From positions 1 to 41,937 of the forward strand of contig JASCOA010000017.1 of the NCBI GenBank assembly GCA_029959365.1: a DNA stretch of 41,937 nucleotides. Reading direction: 5' to 3'. Under the pieces are notes generated by a model, which ran no database searches, had not been told where the DNA came from, and saw only the letters and a program-made list of their open reading frames with translations. Source of the DNA: Microbacteriaceae bacterium PS02343 (lineage in GTDB: Bacteria; Actinomycetota; Actinomycetes; Actinomycetales; Microbacteriaceae). Each line of letters starts with the position of its first letter. The stretch's first letter is position 1. Shown in pieces: positions 1 through 7,651 of the stretch. The position numbers and the translations under genes were made by a program.

Positions 1-25
1 GGCGCATCCGCGCTGCGGATGCGCC
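1..25 (-). terminator. hairpin terminator after the csbD-like gene
   Basis: Perfect inverted repeat with 11-bp arms (GGCGCATCCGC at 1-11, GCGGATGCGCC at 15-25) and a 3-nt loop, starting about 20 nt past the stop of the CsbD-like gene on the minus strand. There is no T tract, as is common in GC-rich actinobacteria. The stem consists mostly of the word GCATCCGC, which is over-represented across the window. What lies to the left is outside the window, so the hairpin may serve both strands. Confidence 0.6.
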
Positions 26-45
26 CTTCATCGCGATGCTGCGGG

Positions 46-222
46 TCAGCGGTCGCCCTTGAGGGTGTCGCCGATCGCGTTGCCGGTCTTCTTGACCGAG
101 GCCGCGGCCTGGTCCTTCTTGCCCTCGGCGGCGAGCTTGTCGTTGTTGGTGACCTCGCCGACCTTCTCCTTGGCCTTGCCCAGGAGGTCCTGCGCGGTGT
201 TCTTGATGTCGTCCGTGGCCAT
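46..222 (-). CDS. CsbD family stress protein
   Basis: 58 residues, starting MATDDIKNTAQDLLGKAKEK and ending GDTLKGDR. It is small, highly charged, Lys/Ala/Asp-rich and without a membrane segment. CsbD-family proteins (YjbJ-like) are abundant general-stress proteins of about 60 residues whose biochemical role is unknown. The ATG is preceded on the minus strand by AGAAGGAG at good spacing. It lies 58 nt after the AmaP-like gene on the same strand and probably forms the last gene of the envelope-stress operon or has its own promoter in the gap. The family call is from the overall pattern. Confidence 0.8.
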   Translation of the reverse strand: MATDDIKNTAQDLLGKAKEKVGEVTNNDKLAAEGKKDQAAASVKKTGNAIGDTLKGDR

Positions 223-280
223 GATGTTCTCCTTCTGATGGTGGGGTGCCCCCGGGGATCGGGGACGGATGGTGATGGCT

Positions 281-832
281 TCAGTGGGTGCGCGTGCTGC
301 CTGCGAAACGGGTGCGCAGCCCGGTCGTGATGTGGGTCACGACCGGCGGGGCCTCGCCGAGGAGCTCGTCCGCGGTCGCGACCGCCGCGCTGACGCGGCG
401 GTGCACGTTCGCGAGGTCCGCCCCGCGACGCACCTGCACCTCGGCCAGGAGGGTGCGGCCCTTCTTGCCGAACGCGCGCAGGCGCACGTGGAGCACCTCG
501 CCTTCGCCGTCGAGCTCACGGCGCAGGATGCCCTCGATCAGGTTCGCGTCGACGCTCACGGCGTCCTGCTCGATCGCGGTGCCGTCGGCGCCGCGGCCCC
601 GGGTGAGCGTCACGGCCAGCGCGACGATCACGGCCAGCACCGCGAGCACGATGATCGCGATGGGCAGGATCGTGCCGAGCTGATCGAGCCCGAGCGACGG
701 GACCATGAGCCCTGCCGGCTCGAGCAGGTACTGCTCGATCTCGGGGCGCAGCAGCAGGGCTGCACCGGCGAGGGCGATCACGGCCAGCAGGAGCAGGGCG
801 AGACGGTTGAGGAAACGGTTGCTACGGGTCAT
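281..832 (-). CDS. AmaP-like membrane-anchored alkaline shock protein
   Basis: 183 residues. Two hydrophobic segments at about residues 10-28 and 55-77 are followed by a cytoplasmic domain of about 100 residues. This is the layout of AmaP, the membrane anchor that recruits Asp23 in Gram-positive bacteria. The C-terminal domain (VDANLIEGILRRELDGEGEV...) resembles the Asp23/DUF6286 type of fold by pattern only. Its start overlaps the stop of the DUF6286 gene by 4 nt (ATGA), so translation is probably coupled. Context supports an envelope-stress role: Asp23, DUF2273 and DUF6286 genes lie directly upstream. Specific molecular function is inferred. Confidence 0.65.
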   Translation of the reverse strand: MTRSNRFLNRLALLLLAVIALAGAALLLRPEIEQYLLEPAGLMVPSLGLDQLGTILPIAIIVLAVLAVIVALAVTLTRGRGADGTAIEQDAVSVDANLIEGILRRELDGEGEVLHVRLRAFGKKGRTLLAEVQVRRGADLANVHRRVSAAVATADELLGEAPPVVTHITTGLRTRFAGSTRTH

Positions 833-1392
833 CGTCCGACCACTCCTGCCTGCTCGATACGGCTGCGGGCCCGGACGGCGGGTCGCACCGCGAGGCGCTC
901 GAGCTCGCGCTCGGTCGCCCGATCCACATCCTCGCGCGACACCGCGAAGCCCGAGGTGGGTCGCAGCGACACGTCCGCCTTCCGGCGGCCGATGGAGGTC
1001 GATGCGCGGTCGCGCTCGACACCGGCGGTGCTGGCCGCGGCACGCGAGAGCGCACCGGCCAGCACGTCGTCGTCGACGACCACGAGCATCCGCTCGTCCG
1101 CCAGCTCGTGCCGACCGAGACGGCCCGGCGCGAACGCGAGCACCAGCAGCACGAGGCCGATCATGACGGCCGCGGCGGCGACGCCGAAGCGCAGCGCCTC
1201 AGCGCCCGTGACGGTCTCGATGACCTGCAGCGGCGCCTGCCAGAGCGCGGGCGCCCCGACGAGCTCGAGCACCGACTCGATGGCGAGGTAGACCAGCGGC
1301 AGGGCCGCGATCCACAGCGCGATCGAGACCGCGACCGACCGGGAGCGGTGCCGCATGCGGCGACCGTAGCGGCTTCGCATCCGCTCGTTCAT
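829..1392 (-). CDS. DUF6286-type membrane protein of the Asp23 cluster
   Basis: 187 residues. A basic N-terminus (MNERMRSRYGRRMRHRSRS) precedes two membrane segments at about residues 20-40 and 68-89. A soluble C-terminal domain follows with predicted beta strands (LRPTSGFAVSREDVDRATERE). Proteins of this shape sit between Asp23-like and AmaP-like genes in many actinobacteria and carry the DUF6286 annotation. It overlaps both neighbours by 4 nt (ATGA), consistent with one translationally coupled operon. The function is unknown; a scaffold or anchor role in envelope stress is inferred from neighbours. Confidence 0.6.
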   Translation of the reverse strand: MNERMRSRYGRRMRHRSRSVAVSIALWIAALPLVYLAIESVLELVGAPALWQAPLQVIETVTGAEALRFGVAAAAVMIGLVLLVLAFAPGRLGRHELADERMLVVVDDDVLAGALSRAAASTAGVERDRASTSIGRRKADVSLRPTSGFAVSREDVDRATERELERLAVRPAVRARSRIEQAGVVGR

Positions 1393-1706
1393 CGCACCCT
1401 CCTCGGTTCGACGTCGTGCAGCCCGGTCACGCGAATGCGCGCCGTGCTGATCTGCGCGCCGGTGAGCGTGGGCCCATCGGCGAGCACCCGACGCTGCGCG
1501 GCCTCCGCGGCAGCGAGCACCGTCCTCCCGCGCCCGAGGGCGACGGGTGCGGTGACGGCGACGCCGAGGCGACCGCCGGCATCGTGCAGGCGCACGCCGC
1601 TCGTGTCGGCGGGGACCCCGAGCTCCTCGGCGGCGAGAGCTCCGAGCGTGCGCTCGATGGCCCTGCTGCTGAGCGAGACCCGGCCCGCCGGCGACGTGCC
1701 GTCCAT
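1389..1706 (-). CDS. small Asp23/Gls24-like protein
   Basis: 105 residues, soluble, starting MDGTSPAGRVSLSSRAIERT. The order of a short N-terminal strand, a helix and a strand, with valine-rich strands (GVRLHDAGGRLGVAVTAPVAL) and an ending RIRVTGL, resembles a minimal Asp23 fold. It is clearly diverged from the longer Asp23 protein at 1891-2304. The ATG shares one base with the TGA of the upstream DUF2273 gene (TGATG). Its 3' end overlaps the DUF6286 start by 4 nt. Function is inferred from family and position. Confidence 0.6.
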   Translation of the reverse strand: MDGTSPAGRVSLSSRAIERTLGALAAEELGVPADTSGVRLHDAGGRLGVAVTAPVALGRGRTVLAAAEAAQRRVLADGPTLTGAQISTARIRVTGLHDVEPRRVR

Positions 1707-1894
1707 CAGCCGACCCTGCGGCCGCGGGCGGCGTCGAACGCCGCGCGCAGGTCGAGACGACCGGTGACGGTCGCGCCGATGAGGGCGCCGATCGCGCCGA
1801 TCAGGGCGACGAGGACCGCGCCCCAGAATCCGAAGGCGAGGCCGGCGAGAGCCAGGACGACTCCCGCCGCCGCGCCGTAGACGTAGCCGTTCAC
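1706..1894 (-). CDS. DUF2273 small membrane protein
   Basis: 62 residues from a GTG start that overlaps the Asp23 stop by 4 nt (GTGA). Two hydrophobic segments (about residues 3-21 and 24-43) are joined by a short FGFWGAV turn and followed by a basic tail (DAARGRRVG). The motif YGAAAGVVLALAGLAFGFW is typical of DUF2273, a family found almost always beside Asp23 and AmaP genes. The start was chosen for the GTGA overlap and family length; no better start is nearby. The role is unknown, probably part of a membrane complex with AmaP. Confidence 0.75.
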   Translation of the reverse strand: MNGYVYGAAAGVVLALAGLAFGFWGAVLVALIGAIGALIGATVTGRLDLRAAFDAARGRRVG

Positions 1895-2304
1895 GAGACG
1901 CGCGGCTCCTCGGCCTCGTCCTTGTCGTCCTCGCCCTGGATGAAGACGTCGGTGACGATGACGTTGACCTCGGCGACCTTCATGCCGACGAGCTCGGTGA
2001 TGGTGCGGGCGACCGACTTGCGCACGGCCTCGGCGACCTCCTGCAGGGGCTCCGGGTACTCGACGACGATGGTCACGTCGGCGGCGACCTCGGTCTCGCC
2101 GACCTCGACCTTCACGCCCTGCGACAGGTCCTTGTTGCCGATGGCCTCGCGGATGTTGCCGACGAGGCGGGCGGCGCCGGCGCCGAGCGCGTGCACGCCG
2201 GGCACCTCGCGGGCGGCGATGCCCGCGAGCTTCGCGACCACGGGGTCGACGATCGTGGTCTTGCCCGTCGAGGCGACGGCGGGGGCGGTGGTGTTCTGCG
2301 ACAT
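1891..2304 (-). CDS. Asp23/Gls24 family envelope stress response protein
   Basis: 137 residues. After a short Thr/Ala-rich leader come VDPVVAKLAGIAAREVPGVH, then KVEVGETEVAADVTIVVEYP and EVNVIVTDVFI, which are characteristic of the Asp23/Gls24 family. These proteins are abundant and cytoplasmic and gather at the membrane through AmaP in firmicutes. The acidic C-terminus (GEDDKDEAEE) is common in actinobacterial members. The ATG at 2304 was preferred over upstream in-frame codons because AGAGGAA lies about 9 nt before it. It is the first gene of a minus-strand operon with four following coupled genes. Confidence 0.88.
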   Translation of the reverse strand: MSQNTTAPAVASTGKTTIVDPVVAKLAGIAAREVPGVHALGAGAARLVGNIREAIGNKDLSQGVKVEVGETEVAADVTIVVEYPEPLQEVAEAVRKSVARTITELVGMKVAEVNVIVTDVFIQGEDDKDEAEEPRVS

Positions 2305-2515
2305 CGGGGACGTTCCTCTCGGTGGGCGCCAGGTGCGGCGCGTTGTTGCTGTCGTCACTGTGACGCACCGAGCGGCCCATTCGTCACGGCCCGGGACTGT
2401 GCAAGCACCGAGGACGAACCGAGTGAACCCTGAACGCCGACTTCGACGACAGGATCGCGACCAATCGTCGCTTAACTCGCCCCTCGCGCGGGGGTCAGGA
2501 AAGCGCTTGCGGATG
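2305..2515. other. intergenic region upstream of the Asp23 operon
   Basis: 211 bp between the Asp23 start and the CorA stop, both on the minus strand, so it must hold the Asp23 operon promoter. The only structure I see is a 13-bp palindrome CGTCACTGTGACG at 2353-2365, about 50 bp upstream of the Asp23 ATG. It could be an operator. No convincing -10/-35 pair and no small gene were found. Confidence 0.4.
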
Positions 2516-3574
2516 TCAGAGCCACTTCTTGAGCTTGAACGCCGTCCACAGTCCGGCCGCCAGCGCGACCATGCCGAGCAGCGCGAGCGGGTACCCGAGC
2601 TCGTGGTCGAGCTCGGGCATGCCCTCGAAGTTCATGCCGTACACGCTGCTGATCAGGCTCGGTGCGAAGAGGATCGCCGCCCAGCTCGTGATCTTCTTGA
2701 TCTCCTCGTTCTGGGCGATGCTCTGCTCGGAGAGCTTCTTGGTCTCCTCGCTCTGCGCCAGGCTCGCCTCCGACAGCTCGCGCATCGCCTCGTTCTGCTG
2801 CTGCGTGACGAGCGTGCTGTGCACCGTGAGGGCGTTCTCGAGCAGCACGCGGAACGCATCCGCTCGCTCGGCGATGCGCAGCGAGTGGTCGAGCACGTCG
2901 CGGTACCGGGCCTGCAGCTCCTCCCCCGTGCCGTACTTGTGCGCACCGCGCAGCAGCGCCTCGAGGATGCCGCGCAACGGGCTCGTGGCGCGCTGGAACG
3001 CGATCACCTCGCTGAGCAGCTCGTAGATGCGTCGGGTGACCGCCTGATCGCCGGCGAAGAGCTGGTCCTCGATCTCGTCGATGTCGTTCTCGAGGCCGGC
3101 GATCACGGGCCCGTAGCCGTCGACCACCTGGTCGAGCACGCCGTAGAGCACCGCCTCGGGGCCGAGGCGCAGCAGGTCGCTGGCGTGCTCCAAGCGCTGG
3201 CGCACGCCGACGAGCTCGGGCCGCGCAGCGTGCCGCACGGTCACGACGAAGCGCGGGCCGACGAAGAGGTGGATCTCGCCGAAGTGCACCGTCTCGGTCT
3301 CGTCGACGTACCAGGCCGGGCGCAGCACAGTGAAGAGGGTGTCGTCGTAGCGCTCGAGCTTCGGGCGCTGGTGGCCCTTGCGGGCGTCCTCGATGGCGAG
3401 CGGATGCAGCGCGAACTCCGCCGCCACCGAGGCCAGCTCCTCCGCGCTCGGCTGGAACAGCCCGATCCAGGCCATGCCGCCGTGCTCGTGCAGCTGCTCG
3501 TAGGTCTCGTCGAGGCTCGCCGGGGTGCTGCGGCGCACGCCGTCCACGTAGATGCCGTTGTCGATGAGCGACAT
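2516..3574 (-). CDS. corA: CorA family magnesium/cobalt transporter
   Basis: 352 residues, close to the usual CorA length. A long N-terminal cytoplasmic domain with an extended helical stalk is followed by two C-terminal membrane segments. The signature Tyr-Gly-Met-Asn loop is present as SSVYGMNFEGMPEL, followed by the last membrane helix and the short basic tail KLKKWL. CorA forms homopentameric channels for Mg2+ (also Co2+ or Ni2+) in the cytoplasmic membrane. It stands alone, facing away from the ABC operon behind it. A leader of up to about 170 nt precedes it. Start ATG at 3574 with GGAGAG upstream. Confidence 0.93.
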   Translation of the reverse strand: MSLIDNGIYVDGVRRSTPASLDETYEQLHEHGGMAWIGLFQPSAEELASVAAEFALHPLAIEDARKGHQRPKLERYDDTLFTVLRPAWYVDETETVHFGEIHLFVGPRFVVTVRHAARPELVGVRQRLEHASDLLRLGPEAVLYGVLDQVVDGYGPVIAGLENDIDEIEDQLFAGDQAVTRRIYELLSEVIAFQRATSPLRGILEALLRGAHKYGTGEELQARYRDVLDHSLRIAERADAFRVLLENALTVHSTLVTQQQNEAMRELSEASLAQSEETKKLSEQSIAQNEEIKKITSWAAILFAPSLISSVYGMNFEGMPELDHELGYPLALLGMVALAAGLWTAFKLKKWL

Positions 3575-3750
3575 GCGCTCTCCTGCCTGCTCGCGCAGCG
3601 CAGTGCGGAGTGACCGCGAGGATCAGCGGGCGCGGACCGGCTCCGAGAGGAGGATCGAGGTCAGCGCCAGACGATGATCACCGGACATCCGAACCGCACC
3701 GCCTCTCGTCGTTCCGCGCCGGTCCGTTCGCCGACGACCGGCCCAGCCTA
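3575..3750 (-). promoter_or_regulatory. possible structured 5' leader of corA
   Basis: No gene is visible here. A TAGGCT hexamer reads on the minus strand at 3750-3745 and would place a transcript start about 165 nt upstream of corA. Within that leader the 9-mer at 3718-3726 (GCCGGTCCG) is the exact inverse complement of 3633-3641, giving a long-range stem. No -35 box is evident and the operon terminator next door overlaps its expected place, so the promoter call is weak. A Mg-responsive leader is possible but unproven. Confidence 0.3.
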
Positions 3751-3757
3751 GACCCGG

Positions 3758-3799
3758 GCGCCGCCGCGCGGCCTACGAGGGGACGCGGCGCGGCGGCGC
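3758..3799 (-). terminator. terminator of the ABC/amidohydrolase operon
   Basis: Perfect 12-bp inverted repeat (GCGCCGCCGCGC at 3758-3769, GCGCGGCGGCGC at 3788-3799) with an 18-nt loop. It starts 17 nt after the stop of the ornithine-cyclodeaminase-family gene, the last gene of the operon. The stem is entirely G+C and there is no T tract. Confidence 0.65.
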
Positions 3800-3815
3800 T
3801 CAGGTGCCGCGGCGC

Positions 3816-4796
3816 TCAGGCGCTGAGGTCGAGCTCCAGGCCCACGCCCCGCACCCTCGCCTCGCGCACGAGCAGGTCGGCGATCGCGAGGTCCTGCGCG
3901 CCGATGCCCACCGAGTCGAACAGGGTGATCTGCTCGACGCTGGTGCGGCCCGGGCGCAGCCCCGCCAGCACCTGCCCGACCGTGCCGACGACGTCGCTCA
4001 CCGCGATCGCGCCCTCGCCGACCGCGAGCATGAGGTCACCCGACTTGCTCTGCGCCGTAGCCAGGTCGTCGACCCAGACGGAGGAGCGGGCCATCGCGAG
4101 CGCGTCGACCTCGCGCTCGTCGGGGCGCGGGCGCGCGCCGACGACGTTGAGGTGCTGGCCCGGCCGCAGCCAGCGCCCGCTGACGATCGGGGTGATGGAG
4201 GGGGTGAGCGTGCAGACCGCATCCGCTCGCTCGAAGACGTCGGCGCAGTCGTCGACGACCTCGATCGCGCCCGACCAGTCGAGCGAGTCGGCGAGCGCCG
4301 TAGCCCGCTCGCGGGTGCGCGACCAGATGACCAGGCGATCCCAGTCGCGCACGCCGCGCAGCGCCTCGACGTGCTCGCGGGCGAGGCCGCCCGCACCGAC
4401 GAGGCCCAGCACGCGGCTGTCCTCGCGGGCGAGGGCGCGGGTGGCGACCGCGCTCGCGGCCGCCGTGCGCACCCGGGTGGGCACACCGCCGTGCAGCAGC
4501 GCGACGGGCGCGCCGTCCTCGCGGTCGAGCACGGTGATCATCGAGCGCTGCGTCGGCAGGCCGCGGCCGCCGTTGTCGGGCACGTCGGCGAGCAGCTTGA
4601 CCGCGGCGGTGCCGGTGGCCTCCGACAGCGCCGCCATGAGCACGTAGCGGCCGGTGCCCGCATCCGTCCTCATGGACGTCGGCGCCGGCTGGTCGGCGGT
4701 GCCGCGGGCGATGTCGGCGAAGACCTGCGCCACGGCCCGCTCGGTGGCCGGCCTGTCGACCAGGCCCTCGAGCTGGGATGCGGTGAGCACGATCAT
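3816..4796 (-). CDS. ornithine cyclodeaminase / mu-crystallin family protein
   Basis: 326 residues. The N-terminal half carries the family substrate region (TSMRTDAGTGRYVLMAALSE, AAVKLLADVPDN). The Rossmann nucleotide-binding motif follows at about residues 129-136 (GLVGAGGLAREHVEAL), and ARPRPDEREVD matches the conserved late motif. Members include ornithine cyclodeaminase, alanine dehydrogenases and ketimine reductases, all NAD(P)-dependent enzymes acting on amino or imino acids. The exact substrate cannot be read from sequence. The ATG overlaps the stop of the amidohydrolase by 4 nt and a strong terminator follows. Context points to catabolism of the imported compound after the amidohydrolase step. 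Confidence 0.85.
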   Translation of the reverse strand: MIVLTASQLEGLVDRPATERAVAQVFADIARGTADQPAPTSMRTDAGTGRYVLMAALSEATGTAAVKLLADVPDNGGRGLPTQRSMITVLDREDGAPVALLHGGVPTRVRTAAASAVATRALAREDSRVLGLVGAGGLAREHVEALRGVRDWDRLVIWSRTRERATALADSLDWSGAIEVVDDCADVFERADAVCTLTPSITPIVSGRWLRPGQHLNVVGARPRPDEREVDALAMARSSVWVDDLATAQSKSGDLMLAVGEGAIAVSDVVGTVGQVLAGLRPGRTSVEQITLFDSVGIGAQDLAIADLLVREARVRGVGLELDLSA

Positions 4797-6028
4797 GCGG
4801 CGCCCACGAGCTCGAGGCCCTCGGCCACGACGGCACCGCGGAACAGCACCGTGCGGTCGGGCAGGCGGTCCATGACCGCGCTCGTGACCGTCTCGCCGGC
4901 GATGAGCTGCAGGTCGGCGGGGTCGCCGACCGCCAGACCCGGGCGATCGAGGTGCCCGCGCAGCGCCGGCGCCGTGCCGAGCACCGAGCGGCCGCCCACC
5001 GTGGCGACGGCCATGCAGTGCTCGATGTCCTCGTCGCGGCGGAAGCCGTTCGTGAAGGCCAGCTGCCAGGTGCGGTCGAGCATGTCGGCGTTGCCGTACG
5101 GCGTCCAGTAGTCGCGCTGGCCGTCCTCGCCGAGACCCAGGCGGATGCCGTGCTCGGCGAGCAGCAGCGTCGGCAGCGGCTTCGCCGGGGCGATGGTCGC
5201 CCAGGCGATGTCGAGCTCGGCGAACTGCTCGAGCAGCGCCACGAGCTGCTCGCGCGGCAGCTCGCCGAGGCCGTAACCGTGCGAGATGGTGACGCGGCCC
5301 GTCATGCCGAGCGCGCGGGTGCGCTCGATGATGAGCTCGGCCGAGAACCTCGCCAGCTGGTCGGGCTCGTGCAGGTGGATGTCGATGGGCGCGTCGAAGC
5401 GCTCGGCCAGCCCGAAGACCAGGTCGAGGTGCTTCGCCGGGTCGCGGTCGAGCATGCACGGGTCGATGCCGCCGACCACGTCGGCGCCCTGGCGCATCGC
5501 CTCCTCGAGCAGCTCGAAGGAGCCCTCCTCGCGCAGCAGGCCGGCCTGCGGGAAGGCGATCACCTCGACCGTGGCGCGGTCGGCGTGCGCCTCCTTCGCC
5601 GCGAGCACGCCGTGCAGCCGCTCGAGCCCGGCGTCGACGTCGACCTGCGCGTAGCTGCGGGTGCTCGTCGTGCCGCGGGCGATCATGCGCCCGAGCGTCT
5701 CGGTGGTGCGCTCCGCCATCGTGGCCTCGGCGCCCCGCCAGTTGGCGCGGTCGTTGAGCATCATGCTCCACACCCCGGGCGAGCCGGTGTGCGGGCGGAA
5801 CGGCAGGCCGATGCGGGTGGAGTCGAGGTGCACGTGCACGTCGGCGAAGGAGGGGAGCAGGATGCGGTCGCGCCCCTCGATCACCGTCTCGCCCGGCTGC
5901 GGGGCCGATCCGCTCGGCAGGATCTGTGCGATCGCGCCGTCGACGAGCCGCACGTCGGCGGCCGGGCCGCCCCAGGGGCGGGCGCCGGTGATCAGCGAAG
6001 CGCCGCTCACCTCGAGCTCGCCGCTCAC
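4793..6028 (-). CDS. amidohydrolase, cytosine deaminase-like
   Basis: 411 residues from a GTG start overlapping the previous stop by 4 nt. Metal-ligand motifs are in the amidohydrolase order: VHVHLD (His65, His67), then IDIHLHEPD, ISHGYGLGELP and GLGEDGQRDYWTPYGNADML. The HxHLD start and the late GxxDxxxxxWxPYGNADML block resemble CodA-type cytosine deaminases rather than urease- or hydantoinase-type enzymes. It probably hydrolyses a cyclic or exocyclic C-N bond on a small nitrogen compound. It is flanked by a binding protein and an ornithine-cyclodeaminase-family gene in one operon. The substrate is unknown; true cytosine deaminase activity is only one option. Confidence 0.82.
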   Translation of the reverse strand: MSGELEVSGASLITGARPWGGPAADVRLVDGAIAQILPSGSAPQPGETVIEGRDRILLPSFADVHVHLDSTRIGLPFRPHTGSPGVWSMMLNDRANWRGAEATMAERTTETLGRMIARGTTSTRSYAQVDVDAGLERLHGVLAAKEAHADRATVEVIAFPQAGLLREEGSFELLEEAMRQGADVVGGIDPCMLDRDPAKHLDLVFGLAERFDAPIDIHLHEPDQLARFSAELIIERTRALGMTGRVTISHGYGLGELPREQLVALLEQFAELDIAWATIAPAKPLPTLLLAEHGIRLGLGEDGQRDYWTPYGNADMLDRTWQLAFTNGFRRDEDIEHCMAVATVGGRSVLGTAPALRGHLDRPGLAVGDPADLQLIAGETVTSAVMDRLPDRTVLFRGAVVAEGLELVGAA

Positions 6029-7563
6029 TTGAACACCGTCTGGGAGAAGTCGAACAGGCCGTCCGCGCGGGGCGTCCAGTCGAGGTCGGGGTCGGCCGCG
6101 TAGTTGTTCATCGGCACGTAGAGCGGCACGAAGTAGCCCTGCTCGTTGCTGTAGCTCAGCAGCTCGGCGAAGACGTCGAGACGGGCATCGCCCGTGACGC
6201 CGCGCTGCTCGGCGGCGAGCTCGGCGGTCAGCGGGTCCTGCGCGTAGTTGTTGTTGCCGGCGGTCTCGTAGAAGTCGGTGAGCGGCAGGTCGCCGTCCAC
6301 GGTCGAGGGCGCCCAGGTGTTGAGGTAGATGCCCTGCATCTCACGGCCGCGCACCTTGAGGGTGTGCGCCTGCTGGTCGGCGCCGCGCAGGTCGATCGTG
6401 ATGCCGACGTCGGCGAGCGAGGCCTGGATGGTCTGCGCCACCTCGGAGGAGAGCGGGATGCGGCCGTCGGTCGCGTAGTCGAAGGGGATCGCCTCGCCGG
6501 CGTAGCCCGCCTCGGCGAGCAGCTCGCGGGCGCGCTCCGGGTCGAAGCCGGGGTCGGTCACGTCGTCGCTGTAGCCCTCGACGGCCGGGGCGAGCATGGC
6601 GGTCGCCGGCTCGGCGAGACCGCTGAGCAGACCGTCGGTGATGGCTTCCTTGTCGATGGCCAGGCTGATGGCCTCGCGGATGCGCGCATCCGCCAGCACA
6701 CCGCTGGTCGAGTTGACGCCGAGGAAGACGACGCCGTTCGAGAGCGCCGAGAAGACCTGCGCGGCCCCCTGGCCGTCGACCGTGGCGACCTGGGTCGGGC
6801 CGATCGGCGCGACGTCGAGGCTGCCGGAGAGCACGCCGTTGACGCGCGACTCGTCGGAGGAGACGGGCTGCAGCGAGATCCGCTCGATCTCGGGCGCCTC
6901 GCCCCAGTAGCTCTCGCTGCGCACGAGGTCGTAGGAGACGCCCGTCCGGATGCTGTCGAAGACGTAGGGGCCCGAGCCGATCGGCTCCTGCGCGAAGGCG
7001 TCGGCCCCGACCTCCTGGTAGGTGTCGGCCGGCACGACCGAGATGAGCGAGGTGTTGCGCGGGAACGCCGAGAACGGCGAGTTCAGGGTGAAGCGCACCG
7101 TGAGCTCGTCGATTGCCTCGACCGAGGCGACGGAGCTGAGGTAGGCGAAGTTCTCGCCGGTGGGGTCGTCGAGGATGGTCTGGTACGAGAAGGCGACGTC
7201 CTCGGCGGTGATGGCCTCGCCGTTGCTGGCCTCGACGCCCTCGCGCAGGGTGAAGTCCCACTGGGTGAGGTCGTCGTTCGAGGTCCACTCGGTGGCGAGC
7301 TTGGGCGCGAGCTCGCCGTCGGCGGTGATCGCCACGAGCTGGTCGAAGGTGTGGAAGAACACCGAGAGCACGACGAGGGCGCCCGAGCGGATGGGGTCCA
7401 TCGAGGTCGGGTCGGTGGGGATCGCGGCCACGATCTCGGTGGGCGCCTCGCCGTCGGCGGCGGCGTCGTCGAAGCCGCCGGCGCAGCTCGTGAGCAGCAG
7501 GGTACCGGTGGCGGCGAGCGCGCCGGCGGCGAGCAGGCGGCTGCGGAGGGCGTGCTGGGGCAT
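6025..7563 (-). CDS. ABC transporter solute-binding lipoprotein (peptide/nickel, SBP_bac_5 type)
   Basis: 512 residues. The N-terminal signal ends in the lipobox LLTSC with Cys27 as the lipidation site. The body has SBP family 5 hallmarks: DPTSMDPIRSGA, LREGVEASNGEAITAEDVAFSY, and IREAISLAIDKEAI near the middle. Family members bind oligopeptides, nickel chelates, opines and similar ligands outside the membrane and deliver them to DppBC-like permeases. ATG at 7563 with GAGGATC about 6 nt upstream. The 83 nt between it and the ATPase gene carry 27-bp tandem repeats, the only sizeable gap in the operon. The downstream amidohydrolase suggests a nitrogen-containing ligand. Confidence 0.92.
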   Translation of the reverse strand: MPQHALRSRLLAAGALAATGTLLLTSCAGGFDDAAADGEAPTEIVAAIPTDPTSMDPIRSGALVVLSVFFHTFDQLVAITADGELAPKLATEWTSNDDLTQWDFTLREGVEASNGEAITAEDVAFSYQTILDDPTGENFAYLSSVASVEAIDELTVRFTLNSPFSAFPRNTSLISVVPADTYQEVGADAFAQEPIGSGPYVFDSIRTGVSYDLVRSESYWGEAPEIERISLQPVSSDESRVNGVLSGSLDVAPIGPTQVATVDGQGAAQVFSALSNGVVFLGVNSTSGVLADARIREAISLAIDKEAITDGLLSGLAEPATAMLAPAVEGYSDDVTDPGFDPERARELLAEAGYAGEAIPFDYATDGRIPLSSEVAQTIQASLADVGITIDLRGADQQAHTLKVRGREMQGIYLNTWAPSTVDGDLPLTDFYETAGNNNYAQDPLTAELAAEQRGVTGDARLDVFAELLSYSNEQGYFVPLYVPMNNYAADPDLDWTPRADGLFDFSQTVFK

Positions 7564-7570
7564 GGTGATC

Positions 7571-7651
7571 CTCGGTTCTGTGGTGGAGGGGGTCGGGGGA
7601 CGTTCTGCGGTGGAGCGGTTCAGGGGACGTTCCGCGCTGGAGCGGTTCAGG
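7571..7651. repeat. three tandem 27-bp units between ATPase and binding-protein genes
   Basis: Units lie at 7571-7597 (degenerate), 7598-7624 and 7625-7651. The last two differ at only two positions, share the core TGGAGCGGTTCAGG, and each begins GGACGTTC. The third unit covers the last codons of the ATPase gene. Read in the frame of the downstream binding protein the units encode LNRSSAERP, LNRSTAERP and PTPSTTEPR without a stop, but the signal peptide and ribosome binding site place the real start after them. Confidence 0.7.
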
